Position numbers and translations under genes: made by a program | Part shown: one piece after another, positions 27,257-33,595 of the stretch | Layout of the letters: every line of letters begins with the position of its first letter | Numbering within the stretch: the stretch's first letter is position 1 | Notes under the pieces: model-generated | The model's input: only the letters and a program-made list of their open reading frames with translations | Databases searched by the model: none | What the model was told of the DNA's origin: nothing | From: Parabacteroides sp. PF5-9 | GTDB lineage: Bacteria; Bacteroidota; Bacteroidia; Bacteroidales; Tannerellaceae | Length of the DNA: 50,825 nt | Direction: 5' to 3' | Assembly (NCBI RefSeq): GCF_029893105.1 | Contig: NZ_JARXWG010000028.1 | Coordinates: 1-50,825 of the forward strand

Positions 27257-27585
27257 ACAATTATAGAATTAGACAATTATACAATTATAGACGTATGGAT
27301 GCTAATAATTAGCTAACGCTACAAATATAAGAGCATATAATTATATAAACAAATAATTATATCACTTTTTAATTGCCTAATTGTACAATTGTGGGATTAT
27401 CTAACGTGGCAATTATAACATTATATAATTATACCCTCATACCTTTATATAATCGTAACAAACTATAATTGTGGAATATAGTAATCCTAAACGTATCTGA
27501 TTATATAATTGTATGTACAAACTTTGCAGTGAAAATCGATACATATTATACAACTGTATAATTACACAATCGTATGATTGTATAA
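27257..27585. repeat. AT-rich cluster of ACAATTATA-type repeats
   Basis: This gene-free stretch holds many copies of ACAATTATA and close variants in both orientations, for example at 27257, 27273 and 27281, with palindromic forms such as ACAATTGT and ATAATTGTA throughout. The 14-base ACAATTATAGAATT at 27257 recurs at 28537. The relaxase promoter lies inside. A cluster of short repeats next to relaxase and ParA genes is a candidate for oriT sequences or a partition site. Confidence 0.7.
27322..27353 (-). promoter_or_regulatory. Promoter of the relaxase gene
   Basis: On the - strand a -33 TTTG (27350-27353), a 20-bp spacer and a -7 TATATTTG (27322-27329) match the Bacteroidota consensus exactly. 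The relaxase ATG is 66 bases downstream, so the leader contains several ACAATTATA repeats, which may allow self-regulation by the relaxosome. Confidence 0.8.
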
Positions 27586-27945
27586 TTACTTAATGCCTAA
27601 ATAGTTGATTTTATGACATATCTGTTCGTATATATTGAGAGTAGCTCTTACTTCATGTGCCAAATTTTCAGTTACTTCATCTGAAATTAGGTTATTCTTT
27701 TCTACATAATTCATAAACTTTGCTATCTGATTAACATTCGTACCGAGTTTATTAATTTCAGTTGTTAAAAGCTTAACAGACTGAAGAACTGTTTTAGGGT
27801 CTACAATGGATTTTTCCTGAGAAAATATTAATGTGCGTAGATAGGTAGAAAATGAAGCAAAGTGCTTTGCTTGCCTTTGAAGCTTTTTATACTCTTCTTC
27901 GGTACATCGTACACGAATATATTTATTCTTATTATCCTTAGCCAT
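27586..27945 (-). CDS. mobA: Relaxosome accessory protein (MobA/MobC-type)
   Basis: The 119-residue protein starts with an RHH-like segment (KYIRVRCTEEEYKKLQRQAK) followed by helical parts with LLTTEINKLGTNVNQIAKFM, the signature of plasmid mobilisation relaxosome proteins of the MobC group. It would bind oriT and help the relaxase. It is separated from the relaxase by 329 bases of repeats and has its own promoter. Confidence 0.87.
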   Translation of the reverse strand: MAKDNKNKYIRVRCTEEEYKKLQRQAKHFASFSTYLRTLIFSQEKSIVDPKTVLQSVKLLTTEINKLGTNVNQIAKFMNYVEKNNLISDEVTENLAHEVRATLNIYEQICHKINYLGIK

Positions 27946-27963
27946 GATATAGTTGCGTTAAAA

Positions 27964-28005
27964 AATTCATGAGTTGCGAATGAATTTGCCTCCTGCTTAA
28001 GCAGG
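27964..28005. promoter_or_regulatory. Inverted repeats in the mobA leader
   Basis: AATTCAT (27964-27970) pairs with ATGAATT (27980-27986), and CCTGCTTAAGCAGG (27992-28005) is a perfect palindrome. Both lie between the mobA promoter and its start codon, placed for an operator or a leader hairpin. Confidence 0.5.
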
Positions 28006-28047
28006 CAAGAAAACATTTGAAACACAAAAATAACAATTTTTGGGGTA

Positions 28048-28079
28048 CAAATGTACATCTTGCATTTTAAAAAAACAAA
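28048..28079 (-). promoter_or_regulatory. Promoter of mobA
   Basis: On the - strand: -33 TTTG (28076-28079), 20-bp spacer, -7 TACATTTG (28048-28055). It has the same layout as the relaxase and antitoxin promoters. The leader to the ATG at 27945 is about 100 bases and contains the two inverted repeats at 27964-28005. Between here and 28218 I see only AT-rich DNA. Confidence 0.8.
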
Positions 28080-28218
28080 ACTATACCTCTCAAAACCATT
28101 TCAAAACTATAAAGATTTTTTTAACACCTTTATATTTCTCAATCGAATTGAAGATTTGAAATAACTTTATAAAAAATAAGCCTATAAAAGCATGTAAGTA
28201 CTTAAAAAGCCAAACTCA

Positions 28219-28331
28219 TTGATGCTTTGATGCAAAAGCCCTTTATTTATCTCTGTATAAGCCTATTATCTCTGCATCAATCTTGCATCAAAGCATCAAA
28301 CTGTTTCTCCTGTGCATCAATCTTGCATCAA
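28219..28331. repeat. TTGATGC heptamer cluster with 17-bp inverted repeat
   Basis: The heptamer GCATCAA occurs five times directly (28274, 28285, 28293, 28314, 28325) and twice inverted (28219, 28227). TTGATGCTTTGATGCAA (28219-28235) is the exact inverse complement of 28283-28299, giving 17-bp arms 47 bases apart. GCATCAATCTTGCATCAAA is a direct repeat at 28274 and 28314. It lies upstream of mobA, so it is a candidate oriT core or a protein-binding cluster. Confidence 0.75.
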
Positions 28332-28449
28332 AATCGACTTATAAAAAAAAATGATGCAGGATTTGACAATCAATATCTATAGTATTTTCTTCCAGTCCCG
28401 GAATCTTAACTAATAATAATCAAAGAGATAATCGTAAATAGAATTATTC

Positions 28450-28590
28450 AAAAAATTGTACAATTATACAATCATACAATTAAAGCCAATAATTATACAA
28501 TCTCACAATTGCAAAGATAATCAATCACAAATCTTTACAATTATAGAATTGTAAAGCTATACAATTGCAAAGACATACAATTGTAAAATT
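28450..28590. repeat. Second cluster of ACAATTATA-type repeats
   Basis: About ten copies of ACAATT-based 9-10 bp units occur in both orientations between the TTGATGC cluster and the first iteron, including ACAATTATAGAATT at 28537-28550, which is shared with the cluster at 27257. With the first cluster it brackets mobA. From 28332 to 28449 I see nothing specific. Confidence 0.65.
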
Positions 28591-28682
28591 ATCCGCGACA
28601 AAATGGGAACATTTAATTTTGCAAAAGGGAAGAAATAATCCCCATGATTTTTATCCCCTTAGATAATTGTTTTACTGACAAA

Positions 28683-28757
28683 GAGTATTCTATGTTTTAG
28701 AGACGGGAGTATTCTTTGTTTTAGAAAGTTTTCCGGATGGTCGCTACGGGAGTAGCG
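28683..28757. repeat. 19-bp tandem repeat and GNRA-loop hairpin in the origin
   Basis: GAGTATTCTATGTTTTAGA (28683-28701) recurs with one change at 28707-28725, and GTTTTAGA occurs again near 28793. CGCTAC-GGGA-GTAGCG (28742-28757) is a perfect hairpin with a GGGA loop followed by TTTT. The hairpin could end + strand transcription entering the origin. Confidence 0.55.
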
Positions 28758-28856
28758 TTTTAAAATGTTTTTCCGAAGGAAATAACCTTATTGTTTTAGA
28801 ATATTTTTAGTATTTATGAGTATTATAAGAATTATCACCCCAAAATTAGACAATAC

Positions 28857-28879
28857 ATAAGCCTTTATATCAGGCTTAT
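28857..28879. other. Inverted repeat bordering the iteron array
   Basis: ATAAGCCT (28857-28864) and AGGCTTAT (28872-28879) form a perfect 8-bp stem with a 7-base loop, just before the 22-bp-spaced iterons. It may be an origin structure or a boundary element. Confidence 0.45.
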
Positions 28880-29343
28880 AGGCTATATGCAAGGCGACAG
28901 GATGGGAACTTATGGCCGACAGGATGGGAACTTATGGCCGACAGGATGGGAACTTATGGCCGACAAAATGGGAACTTATGGCCGACAAAATGGGAACATT
29001 TATCCAAGGGTGCGACAAAATGGGAACATTTATCCAAGGGTACGACAAAATGGGAACATTTGTTTTAACCTCTTTTTTCATTTTATGTTAAAAGCAACTG
29101 TTTATGCGACAAAATGGGAACTTCAATTCTTTTAATATCTCTGAATTATTATATAAAAATCATTCTCAAAACCCCCAATATATCATATATAGCGACAAAA
29201 TGGGAAGATTATAACTGTACAATACGATTTCAATCCTCTAATAATCAACTGTTATTTGCTCATACGACAAAATGGGAACATTTAAAGAAATATCCCTTCG
29301 GGAAATTTTCTAAGGGGATAGAACTAAAGTCAGTCAGGATAAG

Positions 29344-29383
29344 GATAAAAAAAATAAGGACTCTTACCGCTGTAGTCCTTATT
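29344..29383 (-). terminator. Intrinsic terminator of the rep operon
   Basis: In the - strand AATAAGGACT (29383 to 29374) pairs perfectly with AGTCCTTATT (29362 to 29353), followed by a run of T. It lies about 63 bases after the rep stop codon and would stop the rep transcript from entering most of the iterons. Confidence 0.85.
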
Positions 29384-29445
29384 CTAAATGCTTTGTGGTT
29401 CAATTTTCTGCCTGAAAATCAACCTTAGCGACAAAATGGGAACAT

Positions 29446-30471
29446 TTAAAAGTCTATATTTAATACTTCCATGTCCTCAGGCTTAACTTCAGCAGCAAAG
29501 CTATTTATTATAGATACATAAATATAGGCCTGGGGGTCTTGTATTCTTTTATTCTGAGAAACATCATAGGCATCCCTCGCAGTTACAAGAACTGCCTGGT
29601 AATTGTTACAATTGACAAGTTTCACAATGTCGTCTACATAATTTTGTTTAAGATTGTAATGTGACAGTAAAGACTTACCAACGGCCTGTTTTACATTTTT
29701 GTTGTTTTCAAGTTCCTTTTCATCTATTATCCCTTCATATAAGAAGAATATTATCCTTTGGACGTTTTTGTTATCCAAATCTCTTATGACTTGATAATCG
29801 AAATAAATATCTGACTTTTCCCATAAGCCCTCTTTGGCCACTTTAAGAACCCGTCTTTCAAAGTCACTAAACTTAGAATATTTTCCTTCAACTTTTAGTA
29901 ATTTCTTGATTGTATCATAGTTTAGAGAAAAAGCCGGTTTCTTCCTGAAAGAAGACACAAGCAAATAAAACCGCTGAACATACTTATTAGAGTTAGTCAT
30001 CACAATTTCCTTCAGGTATTGTGTATAACCGATATTTATGGTAGTAAAATGATGAGCCACAAATTTATCCATTTCAATATATACACTTTTAGCATATTTG
30101 TCTTCCGGAACAATCGCCGTTAAAAGTCCTTTAATCATTGTGTACTTTTTCCCATCTTTATCAGTAATGGGTATTTGAACAGCTATGGAGGCCATTTTAA
30201 GCAGAGTTTCTTTTAACCGGTCATAATGTCTCGGTTGTACTCCAAACTTCCTCAGAGGGACTTCAAAGCGCAAATTACGGTCATTTTCAAATAAGCTTAA
30301 CTGCTGGTTACTGATTCCTGCTCTTATTTCGTCTTGCAACATTTCAACAACATTGACGACCGCACGTATTTGAACTGCATTAAAGTCATGCCTCATATAC
30401 GTTATTTGGTTAGGTTGTACCATTAATTTTTTATCATTAACCGGTACATACACTTCTGTTTTAATAGCCAT
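29446..30471 (-). CDS. repA: Replication initiator protein (Rep_3 family)
   Basis: The 341-residue protein matches Rep_3 (RepB/RepE-like) initiators of theta-replicating plasmids: an N-terminal region with NQITYMRHDFNAVQIRAVVN, a first winged helix with VPLRKFG and HYDRLKETLLKMASI, and a second with FYLLVSSFRKKPAFSLNYDT and KLLKVEGKYSKFSDFERRVL. It would bind the iterons just after its own gene. It starts 3 bases after the small gene at 30475, and the intrinsic terminator at 29344-29383 ends the transcript. Confidence 0.92.
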   Translation of the reverse strand: MAIKTEVYVPVNDKKLMVQPNQITYMRHDFNAVQIRAVVNVVEMLQDEIRAGISNQQLSLFENDRNLRFEVPLRKFGVQPRHYDRLKETLLKMASIAVQIPITDKDGKKYTMIKGLLTAIVPEDKYAKSVYIEMDKFVAHHFTTINIGYTQYLKEIVMTNSNKYVQRFYLLVSSFRKKPAFSLNYDTIKKLLKVEGKYSKFSDFERRVLKVAKEGLWEKSDIYFDYQVIRDLDNKNVQRIIFFLYEGIIDEKELENNKNVKQAVGKSLLSHYNLKQNYVDDIVKLVNCNNYQAVLVTARDAYDVSQNKRIQDPQAYIYVSIINSFAAEVKPEDMEVLNIDF

Positions 30472-30474
30472 AGC

Positions 30475-30714
30475 TTATTTCATATTAATATTACGGACTA
30501 ACCACTTTTCTTCCTGCACAATTATATAACCGGCATCTTTAAGATACTTTCTCATTCGCTTTTCAGAAAGGTTTCCATCTAAAAAAGTTCGTTTGTCTTT
30601 ACAGGCCATGCGGGGACTTATATCTGTTGAAAATCTGTGCCATTTTCGGTTTTGAACTAATTCCCCAAAAGCCTCTGATAATGTTAGAATTTTTTCTTCT
30701 TCAGTATTTTTCAT
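30475..30714 (-). CDS. Small protein co-transcribed with rep
   Basis: The 79-residue cytoplasmic protein precedes rep by 3 bases, so the two are expressed together. It has two helical parts (LTLSEAFGELVQN and NLSEKRMRKYLKDAGYIIVQ) and could form a small winged-helix fold, ending in a strand with WLVRNI. Function unknown; copy-number control or help for Rep is the likely role from context. Array G lies about 40 bases upstream. Confidence 0.65.
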   Translation of the reverse strand: MKNTEEEKILTLSEAFGELVQNRKWHRFSTDISPRMACKDKRTFLDGNLSEKRMRKYLKDAGYIIVQEEKWLVRNINMK

Positions 30715-30754
30715 ATTCCTCTTCTACTCAATAATCACATTTATAACTAATAAT

Positions 30755-30905
30755 TGCTATCAAAGTTCTTCCGGCAATTTTGCTCGAGCGGTAAAAAATG
30801 CTATCAAAAATGTTCCTGGCAGAGCTGCCCCGGACAAAATTTTGCTATCACTTTGGTTCCGGTTCTGCCGGCCATCGGCTTCCTGAAGCTAAGAATGTGA
30901 TAGCA
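30755..30905. repeat. Octamer array G with inverted end cassette
   Basis: TGCTATCA occurs at 30755, 30799 and 30843, 44 bp apart, then the inverted octamer TGATAGCA at 30898. The first two cassettes match those of array F. The 47-bp end cassette (30851-30897) is the exact reverse complement, over all 47 bases, of the one in array C (43940-43986), while the flanking octamers keep their orientation. The array lies upstream of the rep operon. Confidence 0.9.
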
Positions 30906-30931
30906 GATTTTTACTGTTGATAACAGAAAGA

Positions 30932-31054
30932 TTATCTCCATAAGGAGCCGCCAATAACACCGCCCAATATAGCAGCGGAAAAGAACTTCAACAGATAATA
31001 TCCTATAACCAAAGGGAAAAAGGATATTAACAAAACTATTTTTAAAACCTTCAT
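30932..31054 (-). CDS. Short hydrophobic peptide
   Basis: A 40-codon frame from ATG 31054 to TAA at 30932-30934 encodes a very hydrophobic peptide (KVLKIVLLISFFPLVIGYYL at the start, then a Gly-rich part with ILGGVIGGSLWR). It would form one membrane helix plus a short amphipathic end. A perfect -7 box (TAAATTTG on the - strand, 31071-31078) lies 16 bases upstream. It could be a small membrane protein or a type I-like toxin; neither is shown. Confidence 0.4.
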   Translation of the reverse strand: MKVLKIVLLISFFPLVIGYYLLKFFSAAILGGVIGGSLWR

Positions 31055-31070
31055 AACAACTTATTTTTTA

Positions 31071-31078
31071 CAAATTTA
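31071..31078 (-). promoter_or_regulatory. Candidate -7 box for the 40-residue peptide
   Basis: TAAATTTG on the - strand fits TAnnTTTG and ends 16 bases before the ATG at 31054. No clear -33 TTTG is seen at the expected distance. Confidence 0.35.
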
Positions 31079-31116
31079 TCAATTTAGGATTATGAAGGAA
31101 GTTACTGGCGAATAAA

Positions 31117-31365
31117 TTATCCACCAGTAAAGTCCATAATCTCTTTATGTATGTTTACAAGTTGGTTCAACAATCGTTTACACTTACTTGCTTCAATCTC
31201 TAATTCTCTCATTCTCCTATCATGGGCTTCTTTTTCGCTTGTCAGTTTTATAGCTAATTTTGCACCACTTATAAGCGCACTGCTTCCACTTTTTTCGCCT
31301 GTAATTTTTTTGAGGGTTTCTATTATTTTGGCCTCTTCATCATTATATCTGATTGTTAATGGCAT
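31117..31365 (-). CDS. Ribbon-helix-helix-like small protein
   Basis: The 82-residue protein has an N-terminal RHH-like segment (MPLTIRYNDEEAKIIETLKK, then KSGSSALISGAKLAIKL) and a C-terminal coiled coil (EAHDRRMRELEIEASKCKRLLNQL region). It lies alone behind a copy of the shared promoter with the palindrome at 31538-31551. RHH proteins bind short palindromes as dimers, so it is the best local candidate for a regulator of that promoter group. This is inference. Confidence 0.65.
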   Translation of the reverse strand: MPLTIRYNDEEAKIIETLKKITGEKSGSSALISGAKLAIKLTSEKEAHDRRMRELEIEASKCKRLLNQLVNIHKEIMDFTGG

Positions 31366-31511
31366 AACATCCCCCTTTCCGCTAAAAAGTTAATACTATG
31401 CTTTCTTACACGAAGGAGTAAATTCCTTTTGTTTGTTGGTTGTTGTATCATCTTCTTCATATTCTTTGCTATTTAAAGATTAGCACATCTTTTAAGTTGA
31501 TAATTTTTTAT

Positions 31512-31551
31512 TAAAGATAGTAATTAAACTATATCATCTACCATTTAGTAG
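31512..31551 (-). promoter_or_regulatory. Shared promoter module 1 (RHH gene)
   Basis: CTACCATTTAGTAG (31538-31551) and, to its left, TAAAGATA (31512-31519, read TATCTTTA on the - strand, close to the -7 consensus) form the first of five copies of one module. The offset here is 26 bp; it is 27 bp in the other four. The rest of the gap 31366-31592 shows no other clear feature. Confidence 0.7.
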
Positions 31552-31592
31552 GTTAAATAATGTTATTTATTTACGTTTTGTCGTTATTATTA

Positions 31593-32003
31593 TTATTCCT
31601 GAATTTTTCGCACATCAAGAATCAAACTGCTTGGTTTACCTTCAAGTACTCGAATTATGCTTTTTCGTAAGTAATTGTTATCAGGTGTAAGGTTACTATC
31701 AATTGCAACCTCTACACTGAATAGATAGTCTTCCTCTTTAAAGGCTGGGCGTTCAATAAGTCTATATTCGGAAAAGAGTACTTGGTATGTTTGAAACATT
31801 TCTGAACGATAGATATTCTCTGTTACATAATCACTAACTTCTTGGGAAGTTGCATTATTTTGGAACTGCTTACCAGTAAGTTTATAGATTGCCTTTTTTC
31901 TCGCTTCAATAGGAGGTATTTTTATATTTTTGACTGGCGGGTAAACCGCAACCATCCTTCCATCAACCTGGTATATTCGATATATCAAACTCGTTCTATT
32001 CAT
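31593..32003 (-). CDS. Unknown protein
   Basis: The 136-residue cytoplasmic protein has no recognised domain. It starts with a strand-rich part (SLIYRIYQVDGRMVAVYPPV), a basic helix and a C-terminal strand-rich part (YLFSVEVAIDSNL), ending with ILDVRKIQE. It lies downstream of the SSB gene on the same strand with a 70-base gap, so it may share its promoter module. Confidence 0.6.
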   Translation of the reverse strand: MNRTSLIYRIYQVDGRMVAVYPPVKNIKIPPIEARKKAIYKLTGKQFQNNATSQEVSDYVTENIYRSEMFQTYQVLFSEYRLIERPAFKEEDYLFSVEVAIDSNLTPDNNYLRKSIIRVLEGKPSSLILDVRKIQE

Positions 32004-32073
32004 TATAACTAAAAATTAGAAGAGTGGGATGTATTAACACCCCACACAATCAAAACTTACGAATTTTACAAAG

Positions 32074-32373
32074 TTACTGATTATCTTCTTTGTTTTTAGC
32101 TGCACCGAGTAGTTTTATTTCGTTTACCCACACAGTCGTAGATGTTACTTCTTTCTCTTCCTTGGTGTAGGATAGTTGTGTGATATTTCCATCAACGAAA
32201 ATGTATGTGCCTTTTTTAAGAGCCTCCGGCAACTTGGATTCTGCTCCAACTTTCATAAAACAGTTAATCCAAACTGTTTCATCTTTCTTTAATTCTGTTG
32301 CAACGCTGAAAGATACTTTTCCCTCAGAAACTTTAGCATCCTGACCAATGTTACCAAAAAATAGTGTTTTCAT
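32074..32373 (-). CDS. ssb: Single-stranded DNA-binding protein (SSB-like)
   Basis: The 99-residue OB-fold protein has the SSB pattern: FGNIGQDAKV, VSFSVATELKKDETVWINCF and KKGTYIFVDGNI. It is shorter than chromosomal SSB (about 150-180) and lacks the long disordered tail. Plasmid SSBs of leading regions coat the entering strand after conjugation. It lies behind promoter module 2. Confidence 0.85.
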   Translation of the reverse strand: MKTLFFGNIGQDAKVSEGKVSFSVATELKKDETVWINCFMKVGAESKLPEALKKGTYIFVDGNITQLSYTKEEKEVTSTTVWVNEIKLLGAAKNKEDNQ

Positions 32374-32424
32374 AAATTGTTTTTTTGATGAATAATTGTT
32401 AGTAATTATCTCTTTTTGATATTA

Positions 32425-32465
32425 TAAAGATAGTAATAATATTTGGTTTATCTACCATTTAGTAG
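32425..32465 (-). promoter_or_regulatory. Shared promoter module 2 (ssb)
   Basis: Palindrome CTACCATTTAGTAG at 32452-32465 and TAAAGATA at 32425-32432, offset 27 bp, upstream of ssb. On the - strand the palindrome covers the -33 region and TATCTTTA is the -7 box. Confidence 0.72.
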
Positions 32466-32510
32466 GTTAATTCATGTTAATGTTTGAGTGCTTTTTATTA
32501 GGATTTTTTT

Positions 32511-32574
32511 AGTGAGGTTGATTTTTATCCCCTTAGAAAAATTCCCCGAAGGGTATTAGAGTAGGGGTGGGATA
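32511..32574. repeat. Short remnant of the long intergenic repeat
   Basis: This stretch matches the first part of copies A-D: GAGGTTGATTTTTATCCCC, then the CCCC/GGG stem and GTAGGGG, but the octamer array is missing and the end reads GGGATAG. It sits between the gene at 32585 and promoter module 2. Confidence 0.75.
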
Positions 32575-32584
32575 GTTTTGGGTA

Positions 32585-32848
32585 TTATTCCTGGTTATCT
32601 TCTTTAGCTGCTTTGAGATAATTTTTGTAACATGTTTTTCCAACTGGGAAACAACCTTGTGAATCATCTCCCAACTCAACATCAACATCGGTTATAAATC
32701 CCGATATAGACATTTGAATGATTTTTTGTGTATGAGGCTTTGTTGGTCGGCCACAAATAAGGCAGCTTTCCACATGTTCATTATGAGTTTCCATATACGT
32801 CCAGTAACCTGCTGCTTCCCGTAATGTTTCTAATTCCGCTTTTTTCAT
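32585..32848 (-). CDS. Small Cys-rich protein, probably zinc-binding
   Basis: The 87-residue protein has CLICGRPTKPHTQK (Cys29, Cys32) and a second pair (GCFPVGKTCYKNYL, Cys66 and Cys73), a likely zinc site. No family recognised. It is separated from the gene at 32897 by a hairpin (32865-32889), so expression may be coupled and reduced. Confidence 0.6.
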   Translation of the reverse strand: MKKAELETLREAAGYWTYMETHNEHVESCLICGRPTKPHTQKIIQMSISGFITDVDVELGDDSQGCFPVGKTCYKNYLKAAKEDNQE

Positions 32849-32864
32849 TGTTATATATATTTTA

Positions 32865-32889
32865 GTTCAGGGAGAATCTCTCCCCGAAC
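32865..32889 (-). terminator. Stem-loop between 32897 and 32848 genes
   Basis: GTTCAGGGAGA (32865-32875) and TCTCCCCGAAC (32879-32889) pair over 11 bp, with a G-U in the - strand RNA and a 3-base loop. No T-run follows, so it may only dampen transcription into the next gene. Confidence 0.5.
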
Positions 32890-32896
32890 AGTTATT

Positions 32897-33286
32897 TTAT
32901 AAAAATTTAATTCCGCTCTTTTTCTCTGGGGTAGTTGAAATTCCATAATACTCTCCAAAAACCCCAAAACTACTAAATGCCCCATTTCTAAACAGCAAGC
33001 GTCCTCCGTCATTATAAACTATAACATAAAAGTTATCTTTCTCATCATAATCAATACCTGTAATGGTTTTAATGGTTTTAAAACCATCCTTCCACACTTC
33101 GACTTGTTTACCTACTGAATCTAAGTATAAATCAATGCCTCTTTCAATGGCTTCAGTTGTTTTCTTTACCTGTTCTTCATACTTACCGTCAAACAATTTA
33201 TTTAACTCTTGTAGGGCTTCCTCTGTAAATATAGAGAGGTCAATATGAATACACGCCCTTTCCATTAATTCCGCTTTTGTCAACAT
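32897..33286 (-). CDS. Unknown protein behind shared promoter module 3
   Basis: From ATG 33286 the product has 129 residues: an N-terminal helical part (KAELMERACIHIDLSIFTEE), a middle helix and a C-terminal beta-rich part (NFYVIVYNDGGRLLFRNG). A longer frame begins with GTG at 33313, but those nine extra codons lie in the repeated leader shared with RadC, so ATG 33286 is preferred. Function unknown. Confidence 0.65.
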   Translation of the reverse strand: MLTKAELMERACIHIDLSIFTEEALQELNKLFDGKYEEQVKKTTEAIERGIDLYLDSVGKQVEVWKDGFKTIKTITGIDYDEKDNFYVIVYNDGGRLLFRNGAFSSFGVFGEYYGISTTPEKKSGIKFL

Positions 33287-33595
33287 AATATTTTGCTGTT
33301 TAATGGTCAGCACACCGTTTGTTAGTACTGTTATTTTGATAACATAAAGATAGTAATATTATTTGTAATATCTACCATTTGGTAGGTTAATTAGTGTTAA
33401 TATATGAATGTTATTTATTTAGATTTTTTTGTAGTGAGGTTGATTTTTATCCCCTTAGAAAATTCCCCGAAGGGGGTTATTGAGTTAGAGTAGGGGAGTG
33501 ATAGCATAGTTAGGTATTTTGCGCCAGGCCTGCGGGGTGGTTTTGCTATCAAAAATGTTCCTGGCCGGTTAATCCGGGAATGAAATTTGCTATCA
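33284..33595. repeat. Leader-promoter-array repeat, matching 42147-42455
   Basis: These 312 bases match 42147-42455 with few changes. The repeat begins exactly at the start codon of two unrelated genes (unknown protein and RadC), runs through the leader, shared promoter module, TATCCCCTTAG stem and the first two octamers. It shows that a whole regulatory unit was copied in front of different genes. Confidence 0.88.
33345..33385 (-). promoter_or_regulatory. Shared promoter module 3
   Basis: Perfect palindrome CTACCA-TT-TGGTAG at 33372-33385 and TAAAGATA at 33345-33352, offset 27 bp, upstream of the unknown gene at 32897. The 19-bp gap between them puts one half-site where the -33 box would be. 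Confidence 0.75.

Larger units (their letters stand above)
28596..29443. repeat. Replication origin with twelve iterons
   Basis: The 15-bp unit CGACAAAATGGGAAC or a close variant occurs at 28596, 28895, 28917, 28939, 28961, 28983, 29013, 29043, 29107, 29193, 29275 and 29429, all in the same orientation. Five are exactly 22 bp apart and the next two 30 bp apart, so they lie on roughly the same helix face. The three copies at 28895-28953 have CAGGATGGG in place of CAAAATGGG. The cluster directly follows the Rep_3 gene, so this is the iteron-type origin bound by the Rep protein. Confidence 0.9.

Noticed and set aside
27828-28058. 76-codon frame overlapping mobA
   Set aside because: It lies in another frame of mobA and its promoter region; mobA has clear family features.
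28887-29428. + strand frames of 82 and 104 codons in the origin
   Set aside because: They are translations of the iterons (the repeated segments contain GRQ, GTYG or KWE units) and not genes.
33286-33313. GTG start giving a nine-codon extension before the unknown protein (and likewise before radC)
   Set aside because: The same nine codons occur before two unrelated proteins because the leader is duplicated; the ATG after them is the likelier start.
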